Shown here: positions 42,194 through 51,500 of the stretch, in pieces
Position numbering within the stretch: position 1 is the first letter of the stretch
Layout: every line of letters starts with the position of its first letter
Source of the DNA: Halotia branconii CENA392
GTDB lineage: Bacteria; Cyanobacteriota; Cyanobacteriia; Cyanobacteriales; Nostocaceae
Direction: 5' to 3'
Length of the DNA stretch: 64,000 nt
NCBI RefSeq assembly: GCF_029953635.1
Contig: NZ_CP124543.1
Location: 785,455-849,454, forward strand
Made by a program: the position numbers and the translations under genes
Notes under the pieces: model-generated
Databases searched by the model: none
What the model was told of the DNA's origin: nothing
What the model saw: the letters and a program-made list of their open reading frames with translations, nothing else

Positions 42194-42985
42194 TCAAGTG
42201 TGTCGGCGTAGTTTCAAAACAGTACCTGAAATGCCAAAAGCTAATATCGCCAAGATAAAAGCTGGTTCGGGAACTGCAATAATGCTGACCCGATTAATAG
42301 CCAAGCCGTATTGTGGAGAAGAACTGCTAAAAACGAGCCGCGAAATATTAGGAGTGTCGCTACGAATCCCTAAGAACACTGCGGAATTATCTAATGCTAA
42401 CGATGAAGTGCTTAAAACTGAGTAACTACCCAACAGATTATTAGCATTATCAAAAGCACTAATAAAAATTTCAACTTCTAAATTACTAATATCTACAGCT
42501 ATTTGAGTACCAGCGCCAAAAATAGGTTCTTCAAAACTAATACTAAAAGGCCCTCCATTCCCTTGAGTCCGAGGATCAGCAGCACCAGGAGGAAGAGGTT
42601 GAAAACCTGTTGGATCTATACCTCCAAAGAGAATAAAATCTCCTTGTGCAAAGTTAGTCCGAATGCCGGGTGGAGGCAAAGTTTGAAAGACAAACGGTGG
42701 AGTAATTTGAGGATTTAAGCTTGGACTTATATCTACATCCAATTTTAAACCACCTTGAGATGTTGCTATAAAAGAGTTAGGTAAAAAACTAGAAAAATTA
42801 GGAGCAGAGGGATTAAATACTTTACCTAAACTCACCCAATCAACTTGATCATGGCCTCCCAAAATAGCACGTTCAGTTACTAAAAAGGTAGCTGCTTTAA
42901 CTGGTAGTGATGTCAATGTTATTAAACTTGTAACTATCGATAAACATTTTAATTTGGCAGAAAAATTAAACAATTGTTTTCTCAT
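42194..42985 (-). CDS. PEP-CTERM sorting-domain protein
   Basis: A 263-aa exported protein. A signal peptide ('LSIVTSLITLTSLPVKAAT', cleavage near residue 32) is followed by a beta-rich secreted domain with no recognised enzyme motif, and a C-terminal sorting tail: 'VPEPAFILAILAFGISGTVLKLRRHT', i.e. V-P-E-P, a hydrophobic segment and a basic end. Exosortase (EpsH-type) systems recognise this tail and move such proteins to the cell surface or extracellular matrix. No exosortase gene is in the window. It is monocistronic; possible role in sheath or exopolysaccharide (inference). Confidence 0.9.
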   Translation of the reverse strand: MRKQLFNFSAKLKCLSIVTSLITLTSLPVKAATFLVTERAILGGHDQVDWVSLGKVFNPSAPNFSSFLPNSFIATSQGGLKLDVDISPSLNPQITPPFVFQTLPPPGIRTNFAQGDFILFGGIDPTGFQPLPPGAADPRTQGNGGPFSISFEEPIFGAGTQIAVDISNLEVEIFISAFDNANNLLGSYSVLSTSSLALDNSAVFLGIRSDTPNISRLVFSSSSPQYGLAINRVSIIAVPEPAFILAILAFGISGTVLKLRRHT

Positions 42986-43318
42986 AACAGCTATAATTCT
43001 TAAGTTAATAACTTTAACAAAGCTAAATATTAGAGTATCATCAATATTTTATAATCTACTCCGAATATAAAGTATTATATTACTCCCAAATGTATTTTAA
43101 GATAAATACTGTGTTTAGTAACTATGTTGCAAAAAACTTTGATATTAGCTGATAATTATTAATAAAATTTATAATTTTTACCAACCTTACATCATTTTTT
43201 GCAACACAATATTGGTTTGAGTTATAAACTCAATTGCTTGTGTTTTTACTATCCTCAACTGGATATTAGCAAACTACTAACCAGTGCTTCCGTAACAAGT
43301 TGAAAAAACTTTGTAATT

Positions 43319-44650
43319 TTATACTAATTGAATACTTAAATTGGATGGGAGATTTTCAAGGAAGGCAAATTGATTTCCTAAGAAAGACAAGTTACCGTTA
43401 GAGGTGTCAAAAGAAAAATCACTAATGTTAGTAGTACCAAATCCTACTTTAGAAACTTGGATTACGTCTTTTTGAGCAAAGTTGTAATCTTTGATGGTAT
43501 CAATACCCTCATTAACACTATTGAAAATAAACTTATCTGCACCAAAGCCACCTATAAGAATATCATCACCTTCTCCACCAGTGATGGAATCATTACCAAG
43601 GCCTGCGGAGATAATATCATCGCCCCCATTACCTATTAATTGGTTCTTTTGATTGTCGCCAGTGATGATGTCACTTTCATTTGTACCGATAACATTATCA
43701 AAGTTGATCACCGTAAATGGCAATGTTCCCAAACCAGGAACGTTATTGGCCGATATACTTTGATTTTGTAGGTCAGCGGTGATAGATACGCCAGGAACAG
43801 ATTGGGATGCATCTATAGTGTTGTTTTTCACACTAGCATCAGCAATAACCGTTTCTACTTTGAAAAGTTGGTCTGTTCCTAATTTGCCAGCTTTTTCAAC
43901 TGTGCCTACACCGGACAGAGTAATGCTTTTACCCAGTTTTCTGTAGTCTGCGGTGTCAATACCATCTCCCCCATCAATGCTGTCGTTACCCCGACTGCCT
44001 TTAAAGGTGTCATCGCCTGCGCCACCTGCTAACTTGTCATTACCGCGTCCACCGTCAATCAAGTCATTGCCACCTCTACCATCAATGCTGTCATTGCCAT
44101 CATTACCGAATAATCGGTTACTTTGATTGTTGCCAATAATACTGTCATTTTCATTTGTACCTTGGATGTTGACAAAGTTAATGACATTAAATGTCAATGT
44201 TCCCAGACCAGGAACATTAAGGGCAGAAATAGTTTCGGCTTCTAGGTCAACAGCGGCAGATACTCCGGGTAAAGATTGGGATGCATCTATGGTGTTGTTT
44301 TTTACACTAGCATCAGTTATAACTGTTTCAACTTTAAAAAGTTGGTCTTTTCCAAATTTACCAGCTTTTTCAACTGTGCCTACACCTGAGAGAGTAATCC
44401 TTTTACCTAGACTACTATAGTCTGCGGTATCAATGCCATCTCCACCATTGATACTGTCATTACCCCGACTACCTCTGAAAGTGTCATCGCCAGCATTACC
44501 CGCCAAGGTGTCATTACCGTTTCCACCGTCAATTAGGTCATTTCCCAGACCGCCGGAGATATTGTCATTACCTCCACGACCAAAAATTTGATCGTCATTA
44601 TTAGTGCCCGACAAAAAGTCACTGTTAGCAGTACCAACAATAGTGGACAT
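43319..44650 (-). CDS. RTX-type calcium-binding repeat protein
   Basis: A 443-aa protein made of glycine/aspartate nonapeptide repeats (GGxGxDxxx: 'GRGGNDNISGGLGNDLIDGG', 'GDGIDTADY') that fold into a beta-roll on binding Ca2+ outside the cell. Residues about 8-165 and 170-330 are two similar modules, each a beta-roll followed by 'SGVGTVEKAGKxGxDQLFKV' and 'PGLGTL.F.VINF', so the gene arose by internal duplication. A third short beta-roll and a C-terminal 'DKFIFNSVNEGIDTIKDY' region close it; the uncleaved C-terminus is the usual type I secretion signal. No secretion genes are adjacent. AAGG lies 9 bases before the ATG. A perfect inverted repeat sits in its leader. Confidence 0.9.
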   Translation of the reverse strand: MSTIVGTANSDFLSGTNNDDQIFGRGGNDNISGGLGNDLIDGGNGNDTLAGNAGDDTFRGSRGNDSINGGDGIDTADYSSLGKRITLSGVGTVEKAGKFGKDQLFKVETVITDASVKNNTIDASQSLPGVSAAVDLEAETISALNVPGLGTLTFNVINFVNIQGTNENDSIIGNNQSNRLFGNDGNDSIDGRGGNDLIDGGRGNDKLAGGAGDDTFKGSRGNDSIDGGDGIDTADYRKLGKSITLSGVGTVEKAGKLGTDQLFKVETVIADASVKNNTIDASQSVPGVSITADLQNQSISANNVPGLGTLPFTVINFDNVIGTNESDIITGDNQKNQLIGNGGDDIISAGLGNDSITGGEGDDILIGGFGADKFIFNSVNEGIDTIKDYNFAQKDVIQVSKVGFGTTNISDFSFDTSNGNLSFLGNQFAFLENLPSNLSIQLV

Positions 44651-44689
44651 AATGTATACCTTATTTTGGTTTTACAGGTCAAATGTGTT

Positions 44690-44723
44690 CGATAGTTGTA
44701 AGACATGTGTGTTACAACTATCG
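44690..44723 (-). promoter_or_regulatory. Perfect 12-bp inverted repeat in the RTX gene leader
   Basis: CGATAGTTGTAA (44690-44701) and TTACAACTATCG (44712-44723) flank a 10-base spacer 40-73 bases upstream of the RTX start codon. It could be a dimeric operator or an mRNA stem; no T-run follows. A second short stem, AGTACCC/GGGTACT at 44914-44931, lies further up. The rest of 44724-45050 shows nothing more. Confidence 0.5.
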
Positions 44724-45044
44724 CAATGATTAGTTTCTGGTTAAATACTCACTATTCGCCTAATCAAGGATGAATTTGATGAAATCAGGGATATTTGAAG
44801 AAATAGAGTTCATCAAAAAAGCGATCGCATTCCCAAACATCAATCAAAAGCCATCAAGTACTAATGCTGAATCTTGAATATTAAAATATTTACATAAATA
44901 TTTTTTTCTCAGTAGTACCCTTGAGGGTACTATTTCATACCACAGATTTTTACTTAAAGAGCTTGTATATTTTTTTGTCTTCTGTAACTTCTCATACCAT
45001 TTCACAAAATATTTGAAACAGATGATTAATCTTTAATTCTTTCC

Positions 45045-45150
45045 CCCTGGTTACTAAGCGCACTTGTGCTGAGTTTAGCCTGAGCGTAGCCGTTGGCGCA
45101 GCCTCTCGTAGAGAAGGGTGTAGTCGAAGTAGTCGAAGTATGCCCCCTGC
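45045..45150. repeat. Dispersed repeat cluster abutting the dnaX stop codon
   Basis: TTTCCCCCTGGTTACTAAGC, GTGCTGAGTTTAGCCTGAGC, GCAGCCTCTCGTAGAGAAGG and AGTCGAAGTAGTCGAAGTAT words run up to the stop codon of dnaX, leaving almost no 3' untranslated sequence. Confidence 0.8.
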
Positions 45151-45153
45151 TTT

Positions 45154-47133
45154 TCACTCATCGTCTGTTTCTGATTCATCTGTCCATTCAGATGTAGATA
45201 TAGATTCAGGCGATTCTGTTGCATCTTCTGTGAGGCGGATAATTTGTCCATCAAAAAATTGTGCCAGACGTTGAGCTGCGATCGCTACTTCGTCAGTTTC
45301 CCAATCATTGGAAAGTGGTCGGGTTGGTGGCAAAGGTGAAGGTTTTACTTTATTTCCATTGTTGGCTGCTGGTTCGATTTTTGCTGGTGGTGGTGCAGGT
45401 ATGGGATCTGGCTGTGGTGTTGGCGTTGGCTGGTGATTCTGGTTGTCAGTGGAAGGAGGAGGTTGCTGAATCTTAGAGGAACCGTTTTTTGATGGTTCTT
45501 TTCTAGCTACAGCGGAGTTTAACAAAGTTCCTTTTTCTAGGCTGACCTCAACTTCCCGACCAAAAGTCTGCTGAAACGCAGCCTTTATCATGGGTAAATC
45601 AGATTTTACTTTGTCATACCATACAGATTTAACACCAACGCAAGCAACAGTACCATCAAACTCCGTGAGATAGCACATTTGACGCAGCAGTTCTCGCCTT
45701 GAGATTGGCTGGAGGTTAGCCAGGACTTTTTGCCAATCTTGGGTCAAGTCAGATTGCATGACTTCATTAACCGCTTCTGCTGGCACTTCTGGAGATACTG
45801 ATTGTGCAGGTGCAATCGGCGGTTTTTCCTCAACAGATGGCTGAGGGACAAATCCATTTTCTGGTGGCAGTGACACCGAGTCATGAGAAGAGTTGTGATT
45901 TACTGAATCAGACGAATTACTCTCCCGACGGCTTTCGATATGATTGGGTTGTGAAAGAGAAGTTGGATACTGTGGAGATGGACGATGATTGTTTGATGGT
46001 GCAGTGACTTTAGGTAAAATCCCTGTAGCGGCAGATTGAATATTTGCACTGGGTAACAATCCTAGTAATGTCATCTCCAGCCACAAACGCGGTTGAGTAG
46101 TGTTTTTAATTTGGACTTCAGCAGTTCGCAAGTGTTGCTGTCCTGCCAAAATTGTAGTCACATCGAATTGCTGGGCAAACTCAACTAGCGCTGTCCAGGT
46201 TTGACTAGTACAAGCAACTAAATCATGGCGATTAGGTGCTGTTTTGGCAATCAGTAAATCGCGGTAGCAAGCGGCGAAATTTTGCAGAATAATCAATGGT
46301 TCCCGACCGCGATCTAGAATATTGCGGCTACAATCTAACACTGATTCTGCATGGTCTTGAGCGATCGCATTTAACAGCGATAATAAATCTTTTTCACTTA
46401 CCGAACCCACTAAATCCCAAACTTTGTCCGGTGTCACCTCACCAGACAATAGCGCTAATTGGTCAAGTAAACTTTCCGCATCTCGCAAGCCTCCCTGAGC
46501 AATTTGGGCTACCAAAGTGACAGCATCAGGAGCAATTTGAATATTTTCTTTAGCAGCGATCGCAGTTAAATGTTTTACCATCGCTTCTAACTGAATCCTT
46601 CTAAAATCAAACCTTTGGCAACGCGAAATAATTGTCGGTAATACTCGTTGCGGGTCTGTTGTCGCCAAAACAAAGACTACATGCTTAGGTGGTTCTTCTA
46701 AGGTTTTAAGTAATGCATTGAACGCTTGGGTACTTAACATGTGGCATTCATCCACCACATAAACTTTATAGCGGCACTGCACAGGGGCAAACTGAGCTTT
46801 TTCAATCAACTCACGGATATTATCGACACCAGTATTACTAGCAGCATCAATTTCAATCACATCAAGGGAATATCCCTGAGTGATTCCCCGACAAACATCA
46901 CATACACCACAAGGCTCAGCCGTGGGTTTACCACTTTTGAGGCAATTTAAAGATTTAGCAAGAATCCGGGCGCTTGAAGTCTTACCTGTCCCTCGCGGGC
47001 CAGTGAACAAATAGGCAGGAGCAATCTTAGCTGTGCGAATCGCATTAGTGAGGGTAGTCGCGATCGCTTCTTGTCCCACCAGTTCAGCAAAACTCTTCGG
47101 GCGATACTTGTGATGTAGGGGTTCGTAAGACAT
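45154..47133 (-). CDS. dnaX: DNA polymerase III subunits gamma and tau
   Basis: A 659-aa clamp-loader ATPase. It has Walker A 'GPRGTGKTSSARILAKSLNC' (about residue 45), a zinc module with four Cys in 'CLKSGKPTAEPCGVCDVCRG', Walker B 'VVDECHMLS', and sensor region 'TTDPQRVLPTIISRCQRFDF'. Domain III follows to about residue 365. The last 290 residues are a Pro/Ser/Gln-rich linker and a tau-like C-terminal domain ('QDWQKVLANLQPISRRELLRQM'). It loads the beta clamp onto primed DNA and ties the polymerase cores together. No intein interrupts the P-loop. It is a single gene; I see no clear slippery site for the gamma form. Confidence 0.96.
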   Translation of the reverse strand: MSYEPLHHKYRPKSFAELVGQEAIATTLTNAIRTAKIAPAYLFTGPRGTGKTSSARILAKSLNCLKSGKPTAEPCGVCDVCRGITQGYSLDVIEIDAASNTGVDNIRELIEKAQFAPVQCRYKVYVVDECHMLSTQAFNALLKTLEEPPKHVVFVLATTDPQRVLPTIISRCQRFDFRRIQLEAMVKHLTAIAAKENIQIAPDAVTLVAQIAQGGLRDAESLLDQLALLSGEVTPDKVWDLVGSVSEKDLLSLLNAIAQDHAESVLDCSRNILDRGREPLIILQNFAACYRDLLIAKTAPNRHDLVACTSQTWTALVEFAQQFDVTTILAGQQHLRTAEVQIKNTTQPRLWLEMTLLGLLPSANIQSAATGILPKVTAPSNNHRPSPQYPTSLSQPNHIESRRESNSSDSVNHNSSHDSVSLPPENGFVPQPSVEEKPPIAPAQSVSPEVPAEAVNEVMQSDLTQDWQKVLANLQPISRRELLRQMCYLTEFDGTVACVGVKSVWYDKVKSDLPMIKAAFQQTFGREVEVSLEKGTLLNSAVARKEPSKNGSSKIQQPPPSTDNQNHQPTPTPQPDPIPAPPPAKIEPAANNGNKVKPSPLPPTRPLSNDWETDEVAIAAQRLAQFFDGQIIRLTEDATESPESISTSEWTDESETDDE

Positions 47134-47278
47134 AGATAGAAATTGTCAATGCCTTTTATAAATTGATTTAGTAACACAAGTACGCAATTTGGCATTCAAT
47201 TATTCTAAACGCAGGAATATCCCTTGGAAACAATTAAATAATTTCAGTACCTTGTTTTTTATTATAGTACATTTGAAC

Positions 47279-47430
47279 CAATAGGAGGGGCTAGGGGCTA
47301 GGGGCTAGGGAGCAGGGAGCAGGGGAGGCAGGGGGAGCAGGGGAGGCAGGGAGAAAAGGAGAAAGGGAGAAAGAGGTAATTCCTCTTCATCTCCTCTGCA
47401 CCCTGCACCCTGCCCCTCCGCCTCTTCTCC
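47279..47430. repeat. Heptamer/nonamer tandem repeats
   Basis: AGGGGCT x3-type units (GGGGCTAGGGGCTAGGGGCT) pass into AGCAGGGAGCAGGGGAGGCA units, then GAGAAAGGGAGAAAGAGG and CACCCTGCACCCTGCCC. This is the short tandemly repeated repetitive sequence common between genes of heterocystous cyanobacteria. Confidence 0.85.
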
Positions 47431-47483
47431 ATGCCCATAGAATAATGTACATTTTATTGACTGAAGTGAAATGATGGTACAGT

Positions 47484-47504
47484 GCGATCGCTACAATCTT
47501 AGGG
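47484..47504 (+). promoter_or_regulatory. Shared leader motif, first copy
   Basis: GCGATCGCTACAATCTTAGG ends about 14 bases upstream of the ATG at 47518. A near copy (ACGATCGCTACAATCTAGGA) lies at 48498-48517, at almost the same distance from the next gene. It may be duplicated leader sequence or a shared regulatory site. Confidence 0.45.
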
Positions 47505-47517
47505 TAAGCAATACTCA

Positions 47518-48249
47518 ATGGTGCAGCAAATGCTCAGGCGGTTAGTTCAATGGTTTAAAAGATTTTTCCAACGCTTGTTTGGTGGGCAACAGACTGACTC
47601 CAAAACAAAAGACAATGTACCAAAAGAACCAGCACCACCTCTAACCGACACAGATCTAGAATTTCTGTTTACCGAACTTCTAGAGGGAGTACATCAGGCG
47701 CGAGGACAAGCTTGGGCGCAAAAGTGGCTGCATAACATTGAACATCGCGTCTCTAGCGATCGCTGGATAGAATGGTTACAGCGCTTTGGTGAAAGATTGA
47801 TAGCATCACCTACACCTAACAATGAACTAGCTGCTCGGTTAGTCCAACTGGGTGAGTTAGGCATCGGAGAAGTTGGCAATACTGCCTACGATATTGGTAT
47901 GCAGGTATTGAGACGCAATCAAAGCGAACCAATATGGGAATACGAGGGGCCAGATGCTGTCAGTGAAACTTATTTACCTGAAGAAAACTATCTACCTCAA
48001 GAGAACTACCTATTACAAAACGAATTAAACCAACAAGAAAATATCCCAGCGGTGGAAGAATCCTTCCCAGCAGAAGGAGAATACCAAACTGTTAGCCTAG
48101 AGCAATTGTTTGTCATGTTGCAGCAAGATGAGAACCTACGCCAGCAAGTTGCTCAACAGCTAGCAATCGAAACTGACGATCCACAAGTTATTGTCCAGGA
48201 GTTGATTAATCAATATGCTGCAAATGAATCGACTACAGATCAAGGGTAA
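47518..48249 (+). CDS. Half-length paralogue of the CHAT-TPR protein N-terminus
   Basis: A 243-aa protein without a domain I can name. Residues 42-137 align without gaps, in identical numbering, to residues 42-137 of the CHAT protein encoded next ('LTDTDLEFLFTELLEGVHQ' against 'LTNADLELLFHELLEGVYQ'); my hand count gives about 55 identities in 96. After an acidic, repeat-like linker ('LPEENYLPQENYLLQNE') its C-terminal 'LEQLFVMLQQDENLRQQVAQQLAI' also matches 'LDELLVRLDQSTNLAQQLASNLAI' of the CHAT protein. So it is that protein without TPRs and protease-like domain. An adaptor, decoy or regulator role is plausible (inference). The N-terminal 20 residues are amphipathic and basic and may touch membrane. 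Confidence 0.8.
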   Translation: MVQQMLRRLVQWFKRFFQRLFGGQQTDSKTKDNVPKEPAPPLTDTDLEFLFTELLEGVHQARGQAWAQKWLHNIEHRVSSDRWIEWLQRFGERLIASPTPNNELAARLVQLGELGIGEVGNTAYDIGMQVLRRNQSEPIWEYEGPDAVSETYLPEENYLPQENYLLQNELNQQENIPAVEESFPAEGEYQTVSLEQLFVMLQQDENLRQQVAQQLAIETDDPQVIVQELINQYAANESTTDQG

Positions 48250-48251
48250 GC

Positions 48252-48405
48252 TATTGGAAATGGGGCATGGGGCATTGGGCATGGGGCATTGGGCATGGAG
48301 CTATAGATATTATTCTCCCCTGCTCCTCTGCTCCTCTGCTCCTCTGCTCTCTAGTCCCTAGTCCCTAGCCTCTAGCCCCTAGCCCCTAGCCCCTAGCCCC
48401 TAGTT
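48252..48405. repeat. Heptamer tandem repeats between the paired genes
   Basis: GGGGCATGGGGCATTGGGCA-type units, then CTCCTCTGCTCCTCTGCTCC units and TAGCCCCTAGCCCCTAGCCC units. The last is the complement of the GGGGCTA array on the other side of the small gene, so the gene is flanked by inverted heptamer arrays. Confidence 0.85.
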
Positions 48406-48497
48406 CTAAAGTTTTGTATATTTTTTATAATCCTATGACTAAAAACCTCGCTAAATTCAATTGTTTTGACGTAATTACAGATTTTTTTAACATAACG

Positions 48498-48518
48498 ATC
48501 GCTACAATCTAGGAGAAA
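48498..48518 (+). promoter_or_regulatory. Shared leader motif, second copy
   Basis: ACGATCGCTACAATCTAGGA, 15 bases before the ATG at 48533; it matches the first copy at 47484 and includes a GGAG that could serve as the ribosome-binding site. Confidence 0.45.
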
Positions 48519-48532
48519 TAAAATCCAAGAGT

Positions 48533-51500
48533 ATGGCAGATCTCACGCAGCTATTGCAGTGGCTTATAACATTTTTAAACAGCCCCGTTGGTAGTCAGCA
48601 GACTCGTGTTATCAAGACTGCGAGGGGACAGAAGGTTGGAGAATCACCTCCTGAACTCACGAATGCGGATCTGGAACTTTTGTTTCATGAACTGTTGGAA
48701 GGTGTCTATCAAGGACGTGAACGACAGTGGGCGATCAATTATCTAGAACGCATGGAAGAACGCATTAGTGTTGAGCGTTGGATAGATTGGTTACTAATTT
48801 TTGGTGAAAAATTACTTACATCACCCGCACCAAATCATCAGTTAGCAACGCGGATGGTACAGCTAGGTGAGCTTCGTGTCGGTACAATTGGAGAACTTTC
48901 TTATGACATTGGCACACAGCTGTTGACACGTAATTTAAGCGAATGGTACGACGATAATGAGGAGCCAGAAGCCGAAACTACAATTTCTGAAACGTCTGAA
49001 AGCCTAACAGACTCTCCAGGACAGGAGTTAATACGTAACTTAGGCGAACTGTTATGGGAATCTGACGATCTAGAAATTGAAACCACGACAGCATCCCCAG
49101 CAGATACTAATGAGCAATCAAGAGAATTAATCTGGGAATATGAAGGTGAAGAAGTTGAAACCGCAGCAGTCAACGATGAGCCAAGAGGCTCGTTGATTGA
49201 GGAATATCCACAGGAAGAAGTTGAAGCTACCTTATTACCGCAAGAAAACTTAGAAGATTTAATTAGGGAAGATACACAAGAAGAAGTCGAAGCCCCAAGG
49301 GTACTACCTCTGCTGATTCCTGCACAAGAAGATGTAATTGGTAATTTAAGCGAACTTTCATTAGACTATGTAGTCAAAACCCCAGCCCCCATCGTCTCAA
49401 AAGAAAAGGTTGGGGATCGGTCTCTCACTAATTTAGAGCCACAAGTAGCTAACACTTTAGATGAATTATTAGTCAGGTTGGATCAAAGTACAAACTTAGC
49501 CCAACAATTGGCTTCCAATCTGGCAATTTCCCCAAGCCAAACTCCAGCGATTACCACCAACCCGTCGAATGCTCAAGCATGGTTTTACCAAGGTCTTCAG
49601 CAAGCTAAAACTGGTGATTTGTTAGGGGCGATCGCTTCTTATAATCAAGCAATAGAAATTCAGCCCAACTCTTCTGAATATTGGTTTAACAGAGGCTTGA
49701 CTTTATTTCATTTAAAACATTTTGCTGAGGCGATCGCTTCTTATAATCAAGCTATAGAATTAAAACCCGACTATTACAAAGCTTGGCACAATCGGGGTGG
49801 AACCTTAGGTGAACTAGGACAATTCGAGGAAGCGATCACATCTTTTGATCAAGCAATCAAAATCCAGCCCGATTACCCAGATGCTTGGTCTAGCAAGGGT
49901 TTAGCGCTACTGAAGTTAGGGCAACTGTGGGAAGCGATCGCCTCTTATGATGAAGCTGTACGTTTAGAACCCCAAGATCCAGAAAACTGGTATTTTCGAG
50001 GGATCGCCTTAGCTGTTAGTGAGCAACATGAAGAAGCGATCGCCTCTTATGATGAAGCTTTAGAACTAGAACCGGACTTTCATGAAGTTTGGATTGATCG
50101 CGGTGTAGTTCTATTTAATTTAAAACGCTGGCAAGAAGCGATCGCCTCTTGGGACAAAGCTCTTTCAAGTCAGCCTAACTTTTACTTAGCTTGGTACAAC
50201 CGGGGTATAGCTTTAGATAACTTAGCACGCCGCGAAGAAGCGATTGATTCTTATCGTCAAGCCATAGCAATTAAACCCGATTTTCATTTAGCATGGTACA
50301 ACCAAGCAGTAGCCCTATTTTATTTAGAACAATTTACTGAAGCGATCATTTCTTACGACAATGCCTTACAAATTAAACTTGACTACTGGGAAGCTTGGAT
50401 TGGTCGAGGTACAGCAATTGGTCATTTAGAGAATACTGAGGCGCTGTCGAGTTTGTCAACTAATCTAGCAGCGACAAATCCCGCCCTTAAGTATGGTGGC
50501 TATGAAGGGAAATTAGCCAGTTACGAAGAAGGATTGAAACATGTCCGCCCAGATACTTATCCTGAAGGTTGGGGGAGATTGCATTTAGCGATCGGTAATA
50601 CCCATTACGATTTAGGCAAGAAACATCCGACATCTCGTAATTACTGGCACAATGCCATAACTGAATATAATCAAGCACTATTAACCCTCACAAGTGAAGA
50701 TTTTGCCCAGTTACATTTAGAAGTTTTGCAATCTTTAATCAAAGCGCTTTTGGGTTTAGGAGAAACAGCACAAGCACAAGAATTACAGCAACACAGTGTC
50801 AATTTGCTGCAACAATTGCTTAATGAACCTACTCGCCCTGACGAAAGTAAAAAACAGCTAGCTCTCAAATTTGCCGGAGTTTGGCAATTAGCAGTTGATG
50901 TCCATGTAGATTACGGTGATTTGGTGGAAGCCTGGGAAATGGCAGAACAAATCAAAAATTCTTGCTTAAATTGGCTGTTATTCGATTGGAATCAAGAAAT
51001 TTACTCACCCAATTATCATTCAGTTCAACAACTGCTTGATCCCACTACAGCGATTATTTACTGGCATATTAGCCCAGTAGCTCTACACACTTTCATTATT
51101 AAAGATGAAGCACCATCACCTATCCTCGTCTTTACACCCATACAAGAGATAGGGAAAATATCTTTAGAAGAAACCGCTACATCTGGCGATGAATTGCCTT
51201 TAACTGAAGCAGCAAGGCGCTTAATTGAATTTGAAAATTGGCTGGAAGATTGGAACCACACACACCAAGAATATTGTAGTCAAGTTCCATCTCAGCAAAA
51301 CAAGAGTAATCATTCTTGGCGATTAGAAATGGAACCGAGGTTGTTAAAACTGAAAAATATCCTCCAAATTTCCACAATTGCCCAAGAACTTGAAGATATT
51401 ACTCAACTAATTCTTGTTCCCCACCGTAACTTGCACAGATTGCCTCTCCATGCACTGTTTGATCCTCACCAAGAAGATTTGCCAAGCGTGGCATCTAATT

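Noticed and set aside
45154..47133. Split or intein-containing dnaX
   Set aside because: Some cyanobacterial dnaX genes carry inteins at the P-loop, but here 'GPRGTGKTSSAR' is continuous and the length is normal.
47279..48405. Heptamer arrays as a possible CRISPR
   Set aside because: Units are 7-9 bases without unique spacers; they are the usual cyanobacterial tandem repeats.
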